Assembly: GCF_028435365.1 (NCBI RefSeq) | Contig: NZ_JAGTJJ010000002.1 | Span: 682,001-746,000 of the forward strand | Source: Polyangium jinanense | GTDB taxonomy: Bacteria; Myxococcota; Polyangia; Polyangiales; Polyangiaceae | Length of the DNA: 64,000 nucleotides | Direction of reading: 5' to 3' | In this document: piece by piece, positions 1 to 7,904 of the stretch | Position numbering within the stretch: position 1 is the stretch's first letter | Layout: the number at the start of each line of letters is the position of its first letter | Made by a program: the position numbers and the translations under genes | The notes under the pieces: model-generated | Database searches by the model: none | What the model saw: the letters and a program-made list of their open reading frames with translations, nothing else | What the model was told of the DNA's origin: nothing

Positions 1-18
1 GCCGTGGGGAGAACGACG

Positions 19-1002
19 ATGGACCTCATCCGACGTGGGTTTTTGGCTGTTTCGTTAGCGACGCTGTTTTCCTCCGCCGTCGGCTGCGGCGGGAGCACCT
101 ACACGGGCGGTGGCTCGGCGGCGCCGAGTGAGGCGAGGGCTGTCGAGTCGTCCACCCCGGCCGGCACGGCCTCCGCCGGTCAGTTTGGCAGCGATTCAGC
201 CGCCTTCCCCGCCGCGGACGAGGCTGCGCCCGCCGCGCCTCCGCCGCCCCCGGCCGCCGTGCAAGGGACCGCCTCCCAGCGCCCCGGCGCGTTCGAGGCC
301 GAGGCCAAGCGCGCCGAGGTCATGCAGCCCGAGCCGCCGCAGAACCGCCCCGGCCTCGGCACCGAGTGGGGCGAGACGCGCTCGTCGTCGATCACGACCG
401 TGGCGTTCCAGCGCGCCGAACCCACGAGCCCGTTCTCGATGGCGAGCCTTTTCTACAACGACGAGGAGGGCGCGCGCGCCATGGCGAACGCCGTCGGCTT
501 CCGTCGCACCTCGGGCGGCGTCACCCCCGTCGCGGGCGGCGCGCTGCTCGTCGGCCTGCGTGACGAGAACGGCGCGTTCCTCAACGGGTTTGTCGCGAGC
601 GACAAGAACTACATCGTCGGCGAGGCGGGCCGCCGCTACACGATCGTCATTCGTAACCGCACGCCGAACCGCATCGAGTGTGTCGTCTCCGTCGACGGTC
701 TCGACGTCATCGACGGCCGCGCCGCGGGCTTCTCGAAGCGCGGCTACCTCGTGCAGCCGCACGGCGAGCTCGAGATCGACGGCTTCCGCCAGAGCGTCGA
801 CGCTGTCGCCGCCTTCCGCTTCGGCTCCGTGCGCGGCTCGTACGCGGCCAAAAAGTCCGGCGGCGATTCGCGCAACGTTGGCGTCATCGGCTTCGCCTTC
901 TTCCACGAGCGCGGCACGAACCCGTTCCCCTGGACGAACGACGAAGTGAACAAGCGCCACGACGCCAATCCGTTCCCCGGCCAGTTCGCGACGCCTCCGT
1001 GA
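19..1002 (+). CDS. Secreted lipoprotein of unknown function
   Basis: The predicted protein is 327 aa. I place the start at the ATG at 19 because a GGGGAG Shine-Dalgarno stretch lies just upstream; an in-frame GTG at 4 is the alternative. The N-terminus is a lipoprotein signal, a hydrophobic helix ending in SAVGC (Cys about residue 23), so the product should be lipid-anchored in the cell envelope. Residues 24-110 are a Ser/Ala/Pro-rich disordered linker. Residues 140-320 form a compact beta-rich domain with the phrases VSVDGLDVIDG and NVGVIGFAFF. I recognise this pattern from uncharacterised bacterial envelope proteins but cannot attach a function. The gene is followed 92 bp later by a helicase gene with which it has no obvious link. 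Confidence 0.75.
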   Translation: MDLIRRGFLAVSLATLFSSAVGCGGSTYTGGGSAAPSEARAVESSTPAGTASAGQFGSDSAAFPAADEAAPAAPPPPPAAVQGTASQRPGAFEAEAKRAEVMQPEPPQNRPGLGTEWGETRSSSITTVAFQRAEPTSPFSMASLFYNDEEGARAMANAVGFRRTSGGVTPVAGGALLVGLRDENGAFLNGFVASDKNYIVGEAGRRYTIVIRNRTPNRIECVVSVDGLDVIDGRAAGFSKRGYLVQPHGELEIDGFRQSVDAVAAFRFGSVRGSYAAKKSGGDSRNVGVIGFAFFHERGTNPFPWTNDEVNKRHDANPFPGQFATPP

Positions 1003-1094
1003 TCCCATCCTGGAATCCGCCCTGATCCTGGGCCCCGACGCACCGCGAAATTTTCCGACTACCCAACCCGCCGCGGCCGCGCTACCCCCCGGCC

Positions 1095-3203
1095 GTGGCG
1101 ATCGATCTCAACCCCTCTCAGAAGCAGGCGGTCGAGCACGATCTCGGGCCGATGCTCGTGCTCGCCGGGGCAGGCTCGGGCAAGACGCGCGTCGTCACCG
1201 AGCGAATCGGCAGGCTGCTCGGCAAGGGCGTCTCCGCGACCAGCATCCTCGCGATGACCTTCACCAACAAGGCCGCCGCCGAGATGCACGAGCGCGTCGC
1301 GAAGCTCGTCGGCCCGAAGGTCGCGAAGGACCTCAAGGTCTGCACCTTCCATCGCTTCGGCCTCGACACGCTCGGCCAGGAGACCCGTGCGCTCGGCTTC
1401 CGCGGCTCGAAGTTCGCCATCCTCGACCAGGCGGACCAGACGAGCGCGATCCGCGAGATCCTGCGCGAGCTCCGCACCACGAAGAACTACGACATCGGCG
1501 CGATCCTGGCGCGGATCTCCGCCGCGAAGAACGACTTCATCACGCCCGAGGAGTGGCTCGAGAAGCAACGCAAGAGCCGCGGCGTGGACGAGTACGACGA
1601 GATCAGCATGCTCGTCTACCCGAAGTACCTCGCGGCGCTGCGCACCTTCCAGGCGTTCGACTTCGACGATCTCATCTGCGAGCTCGTCCGCCTCTGGAGA
1701 AAACGCACCGACGTGCTCCAGAAGTACCAGATGCGCTACCGGTACCTCATCGTCGACGAGTACCAGGACACGAACCACGCGCAGCTCGAGCTTGTGCTGC
1801 AGCTCGCGGGCGCGCACCGGAACGTGGTCGTCGTCGGCGACGACGATCAGTCGATCTACGCGTGGCGCGGCGCCGACGTGAAGAACATCCTCTCGTTCGA
1901 GGACCATTTCCCGGGCGCGAAGGTCGTCAAGCTCGAGCACAACTATCGCTCGAAGAAGCCGATCCTCGACGTGGCGAACGCGATCCTCGCGAAGCAGTCG
2001 GGCAAACGGCATCGCAAGATCCTCGTGCCCACGCAGGGCGACGGGCCGATCGTGCAGGTCGTCGTCTGCGCCGATCCCGAGGTCGAGGCGAGCTTCGTCG
2101 CCTCCGAGTCGCAACAGCTCATCGAGAAGCATGGCGTGCGCCCCAAGGACATCGCCGTGCTCTACCGCTCGAACCTCCAGGCTCAGCCGATCGAGCAGGC
2201 CTTGAAGGAGCGGAGCATTCCGCTGCGCATGATCGGCGGCCAGCAGTTCTTCGAGCGCAAGGAGGTCAAGGACCTCATCGCGTACCTCAAGGTCGTGCTC
2301 TCGCCGGACGACGAGATGTCCCTGCGGCGCGTCGTGAATTATCCGGCGCGGGGCATCGGCGAGGTCGCGTTCAACAAGATCACGGCGCACGCGACCGCGC
2401 AGGACATGAGCCTCTGGGCCGTCGTGCAGCGCGCGCACGCGGTGCGGGAGCTGCCGCCGGGGGCGCTCGAAGGGTGCCGGCAGTTTGTCCGGATCATCGA
2501 GGGCGGGCGGCTCGCGTTCGAGCAAAAGCTGCCGAGCGCGGAGATCGCGGCGAAGCTCTGCGAGGCGATCGGCCTCAAAGCCGACATCATGGCGGCCTCG
2601 GCGAACCCGCAGGTCGCGGCGCGCCGCTGGGGCAACGTCGAGGGCCTGCTCAAGGTCTTCGCGCGCCGTGATGAGGCCGGAAAGGGCGATCGGGAGCATT
2701 TCGCCGAGTTTTTGCGCCTGCTCGCGCTTCGTATGGACGAGCAGGATGAAGAGGCGACGGACCGCGTCACGCTCACCACGATGCACGGCTCGAAGGGCCT
2801 GGAGTTCCCGTACGTCTTCGTGATCGGCGTCGAGGAGGGCTTTTGCCCGCATTCGCGCACGACGGTCGAGCGCGCGACCGATTTCGTACCTGGCGACCAG
2901 GACGGCGCGGTGAGCTTGGAAGAGGAGCGTCGCCTTTTCTACGTGGCCGTCACGCGCGCCCGGGAAAAACTCTTCATGTCGCGCTGCATGGCCCGTGGGC
3001 AACGCGGCAAGCTCGTGCCGCGCACCCCGAGCCGATTCTTGCTGGAGCTTCCGCGTGAGCTCTACGAGGAGCGCGAGGAGACGGCGCCGATCGCGCCGGG
3101 CATCGAGAAGACGAAGGCCGGCGCCGCGAACCTCCTGGCGGCGCTGCAGGCGCTGCCGCCGGGCGAGCTGCCGATGATCCCGCGGACGCGCCCGCGGTTT
3201 TGA
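1095..3203 (+). CDS. UvrD/Rep/PcrA-family superfamily 1 DNA helicase
   Basis: The 702-aa product is an ATP-dependent 3'-5' DNA helicase of the UvrD/Rep/PcrA type, expected to act in cytoplasmic DNA repair or replication restart. All SF1A motifs are visible: Walker A GAGSGKT (residues 25-31), motif II VDEYQDTN (about 220), motif III GDDDQSIYAWRGAD, motif IV HNYRS (about 282), motif V TMHGSKGLEF and motif VI YVAVTRAREKL. The length suits the family. The start is a GTG at 1095, directly in front of the conserved LNPSQKQAVEH Q-motif. I cannot decide between the Rep and UvrD subtypes from sequence alone. The gene is convergent with the inhibitor-like gene at 3217-3612. Confidence 0.95.
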   Translation: MAIDLNPSQKQAVEHDLGPMLVLAGAGSGKTRVVTERIGRLLGKGVSATSILAMTFTNKAAAEMHERVAKLVGPKVAKDLKVCTFHRFGLDTLGQETRALGFRGSKFAILDQADQTSAIREILRELRTTKNYDIGAILARISAAKNDFITPEEWLEKQRKSRGVDEYDEISMLVYPKYLAALRTFQAFDFDDLICELVRLWRKRTDVLQKYQMRYRYLIVDEYQDTNHAQLELVLQLAGAHRNVVVVGDDDQSIYAWRGADVKNILSFEDHFPGAKVVKLEHNYRSKKPILDVANAILAKQSGKRHRKILVPTQGDGPIVQVVVCADPEVEASFVASESQQLIEKHGVRPKDIAVLYRSNLQAQPIEQALKERSIPLRMIGGQQFFERKEVKDLIAYLKVVLSPDDEMSLRRVVNYPARGIGEVAFNKITAHATAQDMSLWAVVQRAHAVRELPPGALEGCRQFVRIIEGGRLAFEQKLPSAEIAAKLCEAIGLKADIMAASANPQVAARRWGNVEGLLKVFARRDEAGKGDREHFAEFLRLLALRMDEQDEEATDRVTLTTMHGSKGLEFPYVFVIGVEEGFCPHSRTTVERATDFVPGDQDGAVSLEEERRLFYVAVTRAREKLFMSRCMARGQRGKLVPRTPSRFLLELPRELYEEREETAPIAPGIEKTKAGAANLLAALQALPPGELPMIPRTRPRF

Positions 3204-3220
3204 AAGATCGCGACTTTCAA
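3200..3220. terminator. Hairpin between convergent genes
   Basis: A perfect 7-bp inverted repeat, TTGAAAG (3200-3206) and CTTTCAA (3214-3220), with a 7-nt loop spans both convergent stop codons. G/C-rich flanks (cccgc and gggcggg) could lengthen the stem. There is no U tract, so it is a candidate bidirectional terminator only. Confidence 0.35.
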
Positions 3221-3612
3221 GGGCGGGAGCGTCTGCCCGTCGCCGGGGTATAAAGAGCGATAGGCTGATCTTCTAGGATTGCACGGACCTTTTCGTTCGT
3301 CGATAATGCTTCCAGTCCCTCCGGGGTGGCTTCGACCGGGACGCTGCCGAGTGCGTCGGGCGAATCGGCGAGGAAGTGCCCTCCGGTCGCGGAGAGAAGC
3401 GGCTCAAGCTCAGCCATGACCATGCGGGCGGCTGTTTTCGTGGCCTCCATGATTTCCTGCCGGTTGCGCCGCCGTCCACCACCTTCAATCTCCGTCTTGA
3501 GCAGGACGACGGCGCGGACCCTCTCACCGCGCGGGAATCCGGTTAGCCGGCGCCTGAACTCCGGACTGATCTTCGAGGTACCTGCCGGTGTGCTTCTTCG
3601 CTCGTCGGCCAT
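3217..3612 (-). CDS. Free-standing I9-like (subtilase propeptide) protein, putative protease inhibitor
   Basis: This 131-aa protein has no signal peptide. Its core reads like an inhibitor I9/subtilisin-propeptide fold: a first strand (RVRAVVLLKTE, about 31-41), a helix (about 56-75) and then the diagnostic end, where VPVEATPEGLEAL and KVRAILEDQPI resemble the strand-helix-strand signature of propeptides. The adjacent subtilase has its own similar N-terminal propeptide. This gene lies 23 bp downstream of the subtilase and is probably co-transcribed with it, so inhibition or chaperoning of that protease in trans is the natural inference. The start ATG at 3612 has GGAGG upstream at an unusually long spacing (about 12 nt). 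The fold call is by eye; an HHpred search should hit I9. Confidence 0.65.
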   Translation of the reverse strand: MADERRSTPAGTSKISPEFRRRLTGFPRGERVRAVVLLKTEIEGGGRRRNRQEIMEATKTAARMVMAELEPLLSATGGHFLADSPDALGSVPVEATPEGLEALSTNEKVRAILEDQPIALYTPATGRRSRP

Positions 3613-3635
3613 TGGAAGTCGGCGCCTCCTGTGAC

Positions 3636-4979
3636 CTAGAGTACCTTGAGTGCCTCAGCTGGTCGAATCATGCCGTACCCCCAACGGTTATCGGGGGTCT
3701 TCTCCTTGCCTGACGGGTGTTCCGCCGTGTCTCTCAGGGCTTGCGCGATGGTCGCAACGGGGGCATCAGGCTTCGCTGCCATGAGGAGGGCAGCGACACC
3801 TGCGACGTGCGGGGTCGCCATGGACGTTCCGTCCATGTACGTGTACTCGTAATCCTTGCCATTGCGACGTTCAGGCGGAATGCAGGAGTAGACCTGGACG
3901 CCTGGGGCCACCACGTCCGGCTTCGTGACTAGCGCGACCTCTTCTCCGGGGAAAACGAGGCTCGCGCCGCTGCTGAACGAGGCCACATCGACTTTGCCGC
4001 GCGGCATCGACTCAAGGGCGCCGACGGAGAGTGCATTATGTGCGCTGCCGGGCGAACTCGTGTTCCCGTGGTTCTCATTGCCGATGGCAACGATTGGTAG
4101 GACGCCGTATTTTTCGATAAGATCGCGAAACACTTCAGCGAAAAGGGGCTCGTAATACGTGAACCCGAGGGACATGCTGATAATATCGGCGTCTCTGCCG
4201 ATGGCCCACTCGATGGCGCGGATGAGGGTTAGCAACGTGGCATCGCCGATGAGGCAAGCGGCGACCACCAGGTTTGCCTCGGGGGCGACGCCAATAGATA
4301 CCCCGTCGGGGGTCTTGCCGCCCGCGATCGTGCCGCACACGTGGGTGCCGTGTTGCCCCGCGTCGAACGAGGGGTTCGACTCGATACGGCGGCCCAGCGG
4401 ATCGAAGACGACGAAGTCCTTCACACGTCCCTTTAGCGCGGGGTGGTCGCCATGGACGCCGGTATCCAGCACGGCGACGTTGATCTTGGCGCCTTTCGTC
4501 GTATCCCAGAGCGCTGGGACCCCGAGCCGTTCAAGGCCCCAGGTCAACTTGTTCTTGGACTCGTTCTTCTGAAGGGACTTGTAGTTGATCTCCTTGGGCT
4601 GAATGAGGCGGATCTTCTGGTTCGGCAGGATGGCGATGACGTTCGGTTGCTCGGCGAGCTCAGGCAGTGTCCTCGGGGTCACGTCGGCCTTCGCCACGGG
4701 CAGGATGTCGCCGACGCGCTCAATACCAAGGGATTGGCCGCCCGGAACGTGCCCTCCGCTGACCTTATTGTATTGCGAAAATAGCTTTGCTTCGACGGGG
4801 CGCTGTGCGGCCTTGATGCTATCAAGCCTGTTCTGGAGATCGCGCAGGCGCCCGCGTGGGGGAGGGAGCGTGTTCGCCTTCGGGGCCCGATAGATGACGA
4901 GCGCGTCCATTTTTTCACGAGAGTCGCCGTTCCGCATGAAATTATGGAATGCAGGGGAGATGGGAGACGGGTTGGTCAT
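3636..4979 (-). CDS. Cytoplasmic S8 subtilase with N-terminal I9-like propeptide
   Basis: This 447-aa subtilisin-family serine endopeptidase has the full catalytic set: Asp172 in VAVLDTGVHGDHP, His210 in QHGTHVCG, oxyanion Asn301 in AIGNENHG and Ser386 in DGTSMATPHVAG. Residues 24-127 resemble an I9 propeptide, from MDALVIYRAPK to PNVIAILPNQKIRLI. No signal peptide or membrane segment is visible, so the enzyme should stay in the cytoplasm, which is unusual for S8 proteases and typical of regulated effector proteases. Its ATG overlaps the stop of the upstream NACHT gene (ATGA), which implies coupled synthesis. A free I9-like gene follows. I infer that the NACHT protein senses a trigger and licenses this protease. 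Confidence 0.92.
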   Translation of the reverse strand: MTNPSPISPAFHNFMRNGDSREKMDALVIYRAPKANTLPPPRGRLRDLQNRLDSIKAAQRPVEAKLFSQYNKVSGGHVPGGQSLGIERVGDILPVAKADVTPRTLPELAEQPNVIAILPNQKIRLIQPKEINYKSLQKNESKNKLTWGLERLGVPALWDTTKGAKINVAVLDTGVHGDHPALKGRVKDFVVFDPLGRRIESNPSFDAGQHGTHVCGTIAGGKTPDGVSIGVAPEANLVVAACLIGDATLLTLIRAIEWAIGRDADIISMSLGFTYYEPLFAEVFRDLIEKYGVLPIVAIGNENHGNTSSPGSAHNALSVGALESMPRGKVDVASFSSGASLVFPGEEVALVTKPDVVAPGVQVYSCIPPERRNGKDYEYTYMDGTSMATPHVAGVAALLMAAKPDAPVATIAQALRDTAEHPSGKEKTPDNRWGYGMIRPAEALKVL

Positions 4980-7762
4980 TGTGAGTGCTTTCGGTTCCGC
5001 TTTGGTTTTTGGGGGGCGTGAGTGTTCGGGGCCACGGACCGGAGCCAGGCGTCAATTGAATGAATGGCGACCTTGATGGGCTCTTGGCGAGCTTGCTTGC
5101 CCTTGAGAAATTTGCGAACTGCGCGCACGAGATGCAATAGCTCGGTCCGCTCTGGTTCGTCTAAGGCTGTGCCTTTGCGTTCGAGGAACGGTATAAAAAG
5201 GGTTGCCAGTTCGTCGGTGAGTCGTTGGGTCGTGAGCGGATCGCGGTCCAAAGTGAGTGGAATGTTCTGTAGCATTCGTAGCAAGAGCCTATCTGAGTGT
5301 GCGGGCTGTACTGCGACAACAGAAGGGTTCGGGGTAAGTGCGAACAACGCAACCATTGCCATTCGATCGTACTGCACGCCACCCTTGAAATGTGGGCCCG
5401 GTTCGCTGTAAAATTGGGCGCAAACGCTTAATTTTTCTATCGATTCCGGGATGGCGTGGCGGTGTAGGAGATAGATTAGTTCACCAAATCCCATGGTCGA
5501 TCCCCAGTCGCGATCGAGAGTGCGTGATAGTAAGTGGTCCCAATCTAAAAATTTGCTATGTAAGTCGAGCCAAAAATGTGCCTGACTTGCGGAGATTTCG
5601 CTTTGGGGGGTTCCTACCTTTTCGTTTGCTACGGGTGCGACTTCTGAGACGGGGAAGCGAACAAGGCCGGTGCCAAATGAACGGCCCGGTGCACTCGCAA
5701 CTCGGCAAATAATCCGTTTTCGAATGTCGATGTCCTGTGGCAGTTCTCTACCCGTGGCGAAATATGACTCCGTTAACACTTGTGCAAGCGATGGGGTGTC
5801 CTTGTGCCTTATTAAGCTTTCAAGCACCCAGCGTGCTGCTGGTACCGGGGCGATTCCACAATAGAGTGCGATGACCTCATGCCACCGGCCGTCATCATGC
5901 TCCTGCACCACCTGTTCGGTGGTGATGTTCGCGTGGTTCCCTTCGTGGACGGCGAGCGCTGCGAGGTATTCCTGAAAGGTCAAGTGTGCGAAGGCAAAGA
6001 CGCCAGGACGGCGTTCGATAAGAAGTCCAGTTCGATATCGAATGTGCTCGATTAGGTCCTTTGCTCTTGCCTCATTCGCGAGCACCGTGGCGGCCATCTG
6101 TCGCGCCTCATCCACCGGGCATTCAGCCCTATCGGCGGATTGCATGCCGATCGCGATCTCACGGCAGATGCGCAGCTTCTCTGGTAAGTCGAATGCGCCG
6201 TGGATTCCTCGCCGTTTGTCCCAGTTGTGAAGCAGTCCCTCTACGCATAATTGGTAGAGTCGGGCTCTGTCTTCAGGCAATTTCCCGCTTTCGAAGTAAT
6301 TCACGAGGCAGATGGCCGACAACATCAAAGGATTGCTGGCCAGGTTACGCACGTACGCGTGGCTTTCGAAGCTTTGGACTATCTGCGTCCCGTCGTCGTG
6401 TCCCCTCTGGCGCGCTTCATCCTCCGGCTCGTTACGACCAAGGCGGATCGCGGTGCACCAGTGTCGTGCATATTCATGAACTTGGTTGTCGTTGAAGTCG
6501 AGTAGATTCCCCTCTACGAATTCTAGCGCCGAGAGTGCTCCTTCAGCATAGCCCACGGGTCGGGACGATACGACGAACTGGCATCCGGGGTATTCCTTGT
6601 AGAGCCCCTCAAGCCATGGAATCACAAAGCGGGCACGCAACTCTGGGTCAACCTCGTCGAGGCCATCGATCATGAGTAGCACTCGACCGCCTTTCATCTG
6701 TCGCTCGAGCCAGCCGTCTGGCATGATCGTGACGAGTTCCCGACTCCCGGTCGCCTTTTCAACCATGGCACTACCTATCGGAAGCTCGGTCGCGACGAGT
6801 TGCCTCATTCGGAGCAGCAACGGTATCGCTTGCTGTCCTGCGAGGACGAGTTGCTCGTCGACCCCTGCGACCTGAAGCTGGAGCCACTCAAGAAATGAAG
6901 ACTTCCCGCTGCCGGGCGGTCCCACAATCACCAGACAACGATTATCTCTGACGGCATCTAGAACAGGTACGCCTTCAGGCTTTTGAGAACTCGTCCCTTT
7001 CCGGCGTTCTCCCAGCGATTTTCGTGCGTCCGCAAGCTTCATCAAGTTGCCGCAATCTTCGGCCACCGTTCTCGCCTGCCCGTGCTCGCGGATTTCAATT
7101 CGCGGCATTACGAATAGCTCCCGGAGATCGACGTCCATGTTCGTCGTCATCCGAACGGTACCTGCCTCTACACGATTGAACCGCTGCAATAAGAAGTCGC
7201 GGTAGCTTAATTCGTACCGCCCATCGCTTGTTTCGAGTTGAGAAACGCCTAACGCGAGCTTCTCGCCGATATCGTCGAGCTTCGCCACGACCTTGCGGAC
7301 GGGCTCGTAGTGCTGGGAGAAGGAGAGACGCCTCCACTCGGCCAGGACCGGCCCGGTCAACATCAAGACTTGGATGACTCCGTGCAACCCCAGCCGATAC
7401 ACAGTCTCATGACGATTCGTCTGGACCGCGGGAGGGCAGCCAAGTGCTGGAAGCAGCCGCTCCGTTAGCTCCTCGGGGTTGCTGCCCGACGTCGAGACGT
7501 CGGGCAGGCGGAGGGTCGACGACAGCGCTGCCCAGCCCTCCACGATCGCGCGTACCTGTGGTTCGTTCAGCTCTTCCGTCATGAAGAGCCGGACGACGGA
7601 TTGCGATGCCGCATTCGCAACCTCTTCCACCTGTCGGCGCATCGCGTCTCGTTTCAGACGTTCCCTGCGCAGATCTTCGGCAAATGGCGACGAGAAGAGA
7701 CTGCGGAACAGCTCCTGGTAGAAGTCGACGACGAGATCGACGATCGCCGGGTCAGCAGACAT
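4976..7762 (-). CDS. NACHT-domain STAND NTPase, candidate sensor of a defence or conflict module
   Basis: The product is 928 aa. The ATG at 7762 is preceded by GTGGAG at good spacing, so I prefer it to an in-frame GTG at 7822. Residues 1-265 form a mostly helical N-terminal region with no recognised catalytic domain. The NACHT NTPase follows: Walker A GPPGSGKSS (281-289), Walker B LLMIDGLDE (362-370), the sensor SSRPVGY (399-405) and the winged-helix motif FAFAHLTFQEYLAAL characteristic of NACHT proteins. The C-terminal 300 aa are helical without obvious LRR, WD40 or TPR repeats and may sense the trigger. NACHT STAND proteins are known anti-phage and regulatory ATPases. Much of the gene is AT-rich: positions 5521-5580 are 23/60 GC, against 45/60 at 8161-8220 in the neighbouring esterase. 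This points to horizontal acquisition. Confidence 0.88.
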   Translation of the reverse strand: MSADPAIVDLVVDFYQELFRSLFSSPFAEDLRRERLKRDAMRRQVEEVANAASQSVVRLFMTEELNEPQVRAIVEGWAALSSTLRLPDVSTSGSNPEELTERLLPALGCPPAVQTNRHETVYRLGLHGVIQVLMLTGPVLAEWRRLSFSQHYEPVRKVVAKLDDIGEKLALGVSQLETSDGRYELSYRDFLLQRFNRVEAGTVRMTTNMDVDLRELFVMPRIEIREHGQARTVAEDCGNLMKLADARKSLGERRKGTSSQKPEGVPVLDAVRDNRCLVIVGPPGSGKSSFLEWLQLQVAGVDEQLVLAGQQAIPLLLRMRQLVATELPIGSAMVEKATGSRELVTIMPDGWLERQMKGGRVLLMIDGLDEVDPELRARFVIPWLEGLYKEYPGCQFVVSSRPVGYAEGALSALEFVEGNLLDFNDNQVHEYARHWCTAIRLGRNEPEDEARQRGHDDGTQIVQSFESHAYVRNLASNPLMLSAICLVNYFESGKLPEDRARLYQLCVEGLLHNWDKRRGIHGAFDLPEKLRICREIAIGMQSADRAECPVDEARQMAATVLANEARAKDLIEHIRYRTGLLIERRPGVFAFAHLTFQEYLAALAVHEGNHANITTEQVVQEHDDGRWHEVIALYCGIAPVPAARWVLESLIRHKDTPSLAQVLTESYFATGRELPQDIDIRKRIICRVASAPGRSFGTGLVRFPVSEVAPVANEKVGTPQSEISASQAHFWLDLHSKFLDWDHLLSRTLDRDWGSTMGFGELIYLLHRHAIPESIEKLSVCAQFYSEPGPHFKGGVQYDRMAMVALFALTPNPSVVAVQPAHSDRLLLRMLQNIPLTLDRDPLTTQRLTDELATLFIPFLERKGTALDEPERTELLHLVRAVRKFLKGKQARQEPIKVAIHSIDAWLRSVAPNTHAPQKPKRNRKHSQ

Positions 7763-7904
7763 GTCAACTCCACGGAGAGAGGAAGCACGGTACACCGGTG
7801 TGTCACAAGACACAAGTCCCACTCGCGGGCAATGTCACCCGTGTCCCGGATCCACTTTCCGCCGCGCCGCCCCGGGTGTAAGACCATTCCGGGAGGTCTT
7901 CGTT
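7763..7904. promoter_or_regulatory. Divergent control region with palindromes
   Basis: This 142-bp gap separates the leftward NACHT operon from the rightward esterase. It contains the 10-bp palindrome ACACCGGTGT (7792-7801), which runs into a second inverted repeat GTGTC-acaa-GACAC (7800-7813). These are plausible operator half-sites for the NACHT operon. I see no convincing -35/-10 pair. Confidence 0.3.

Noticed and set aside
1059..3002. 647-aa open frame on the minus strand opposite the helicase gene
   Set aside because: It is antisense to an unmistakable UvrD/Rep gene and has the Arg/Asp/Leu-rich shadow composition typical of GC-rich DNA.
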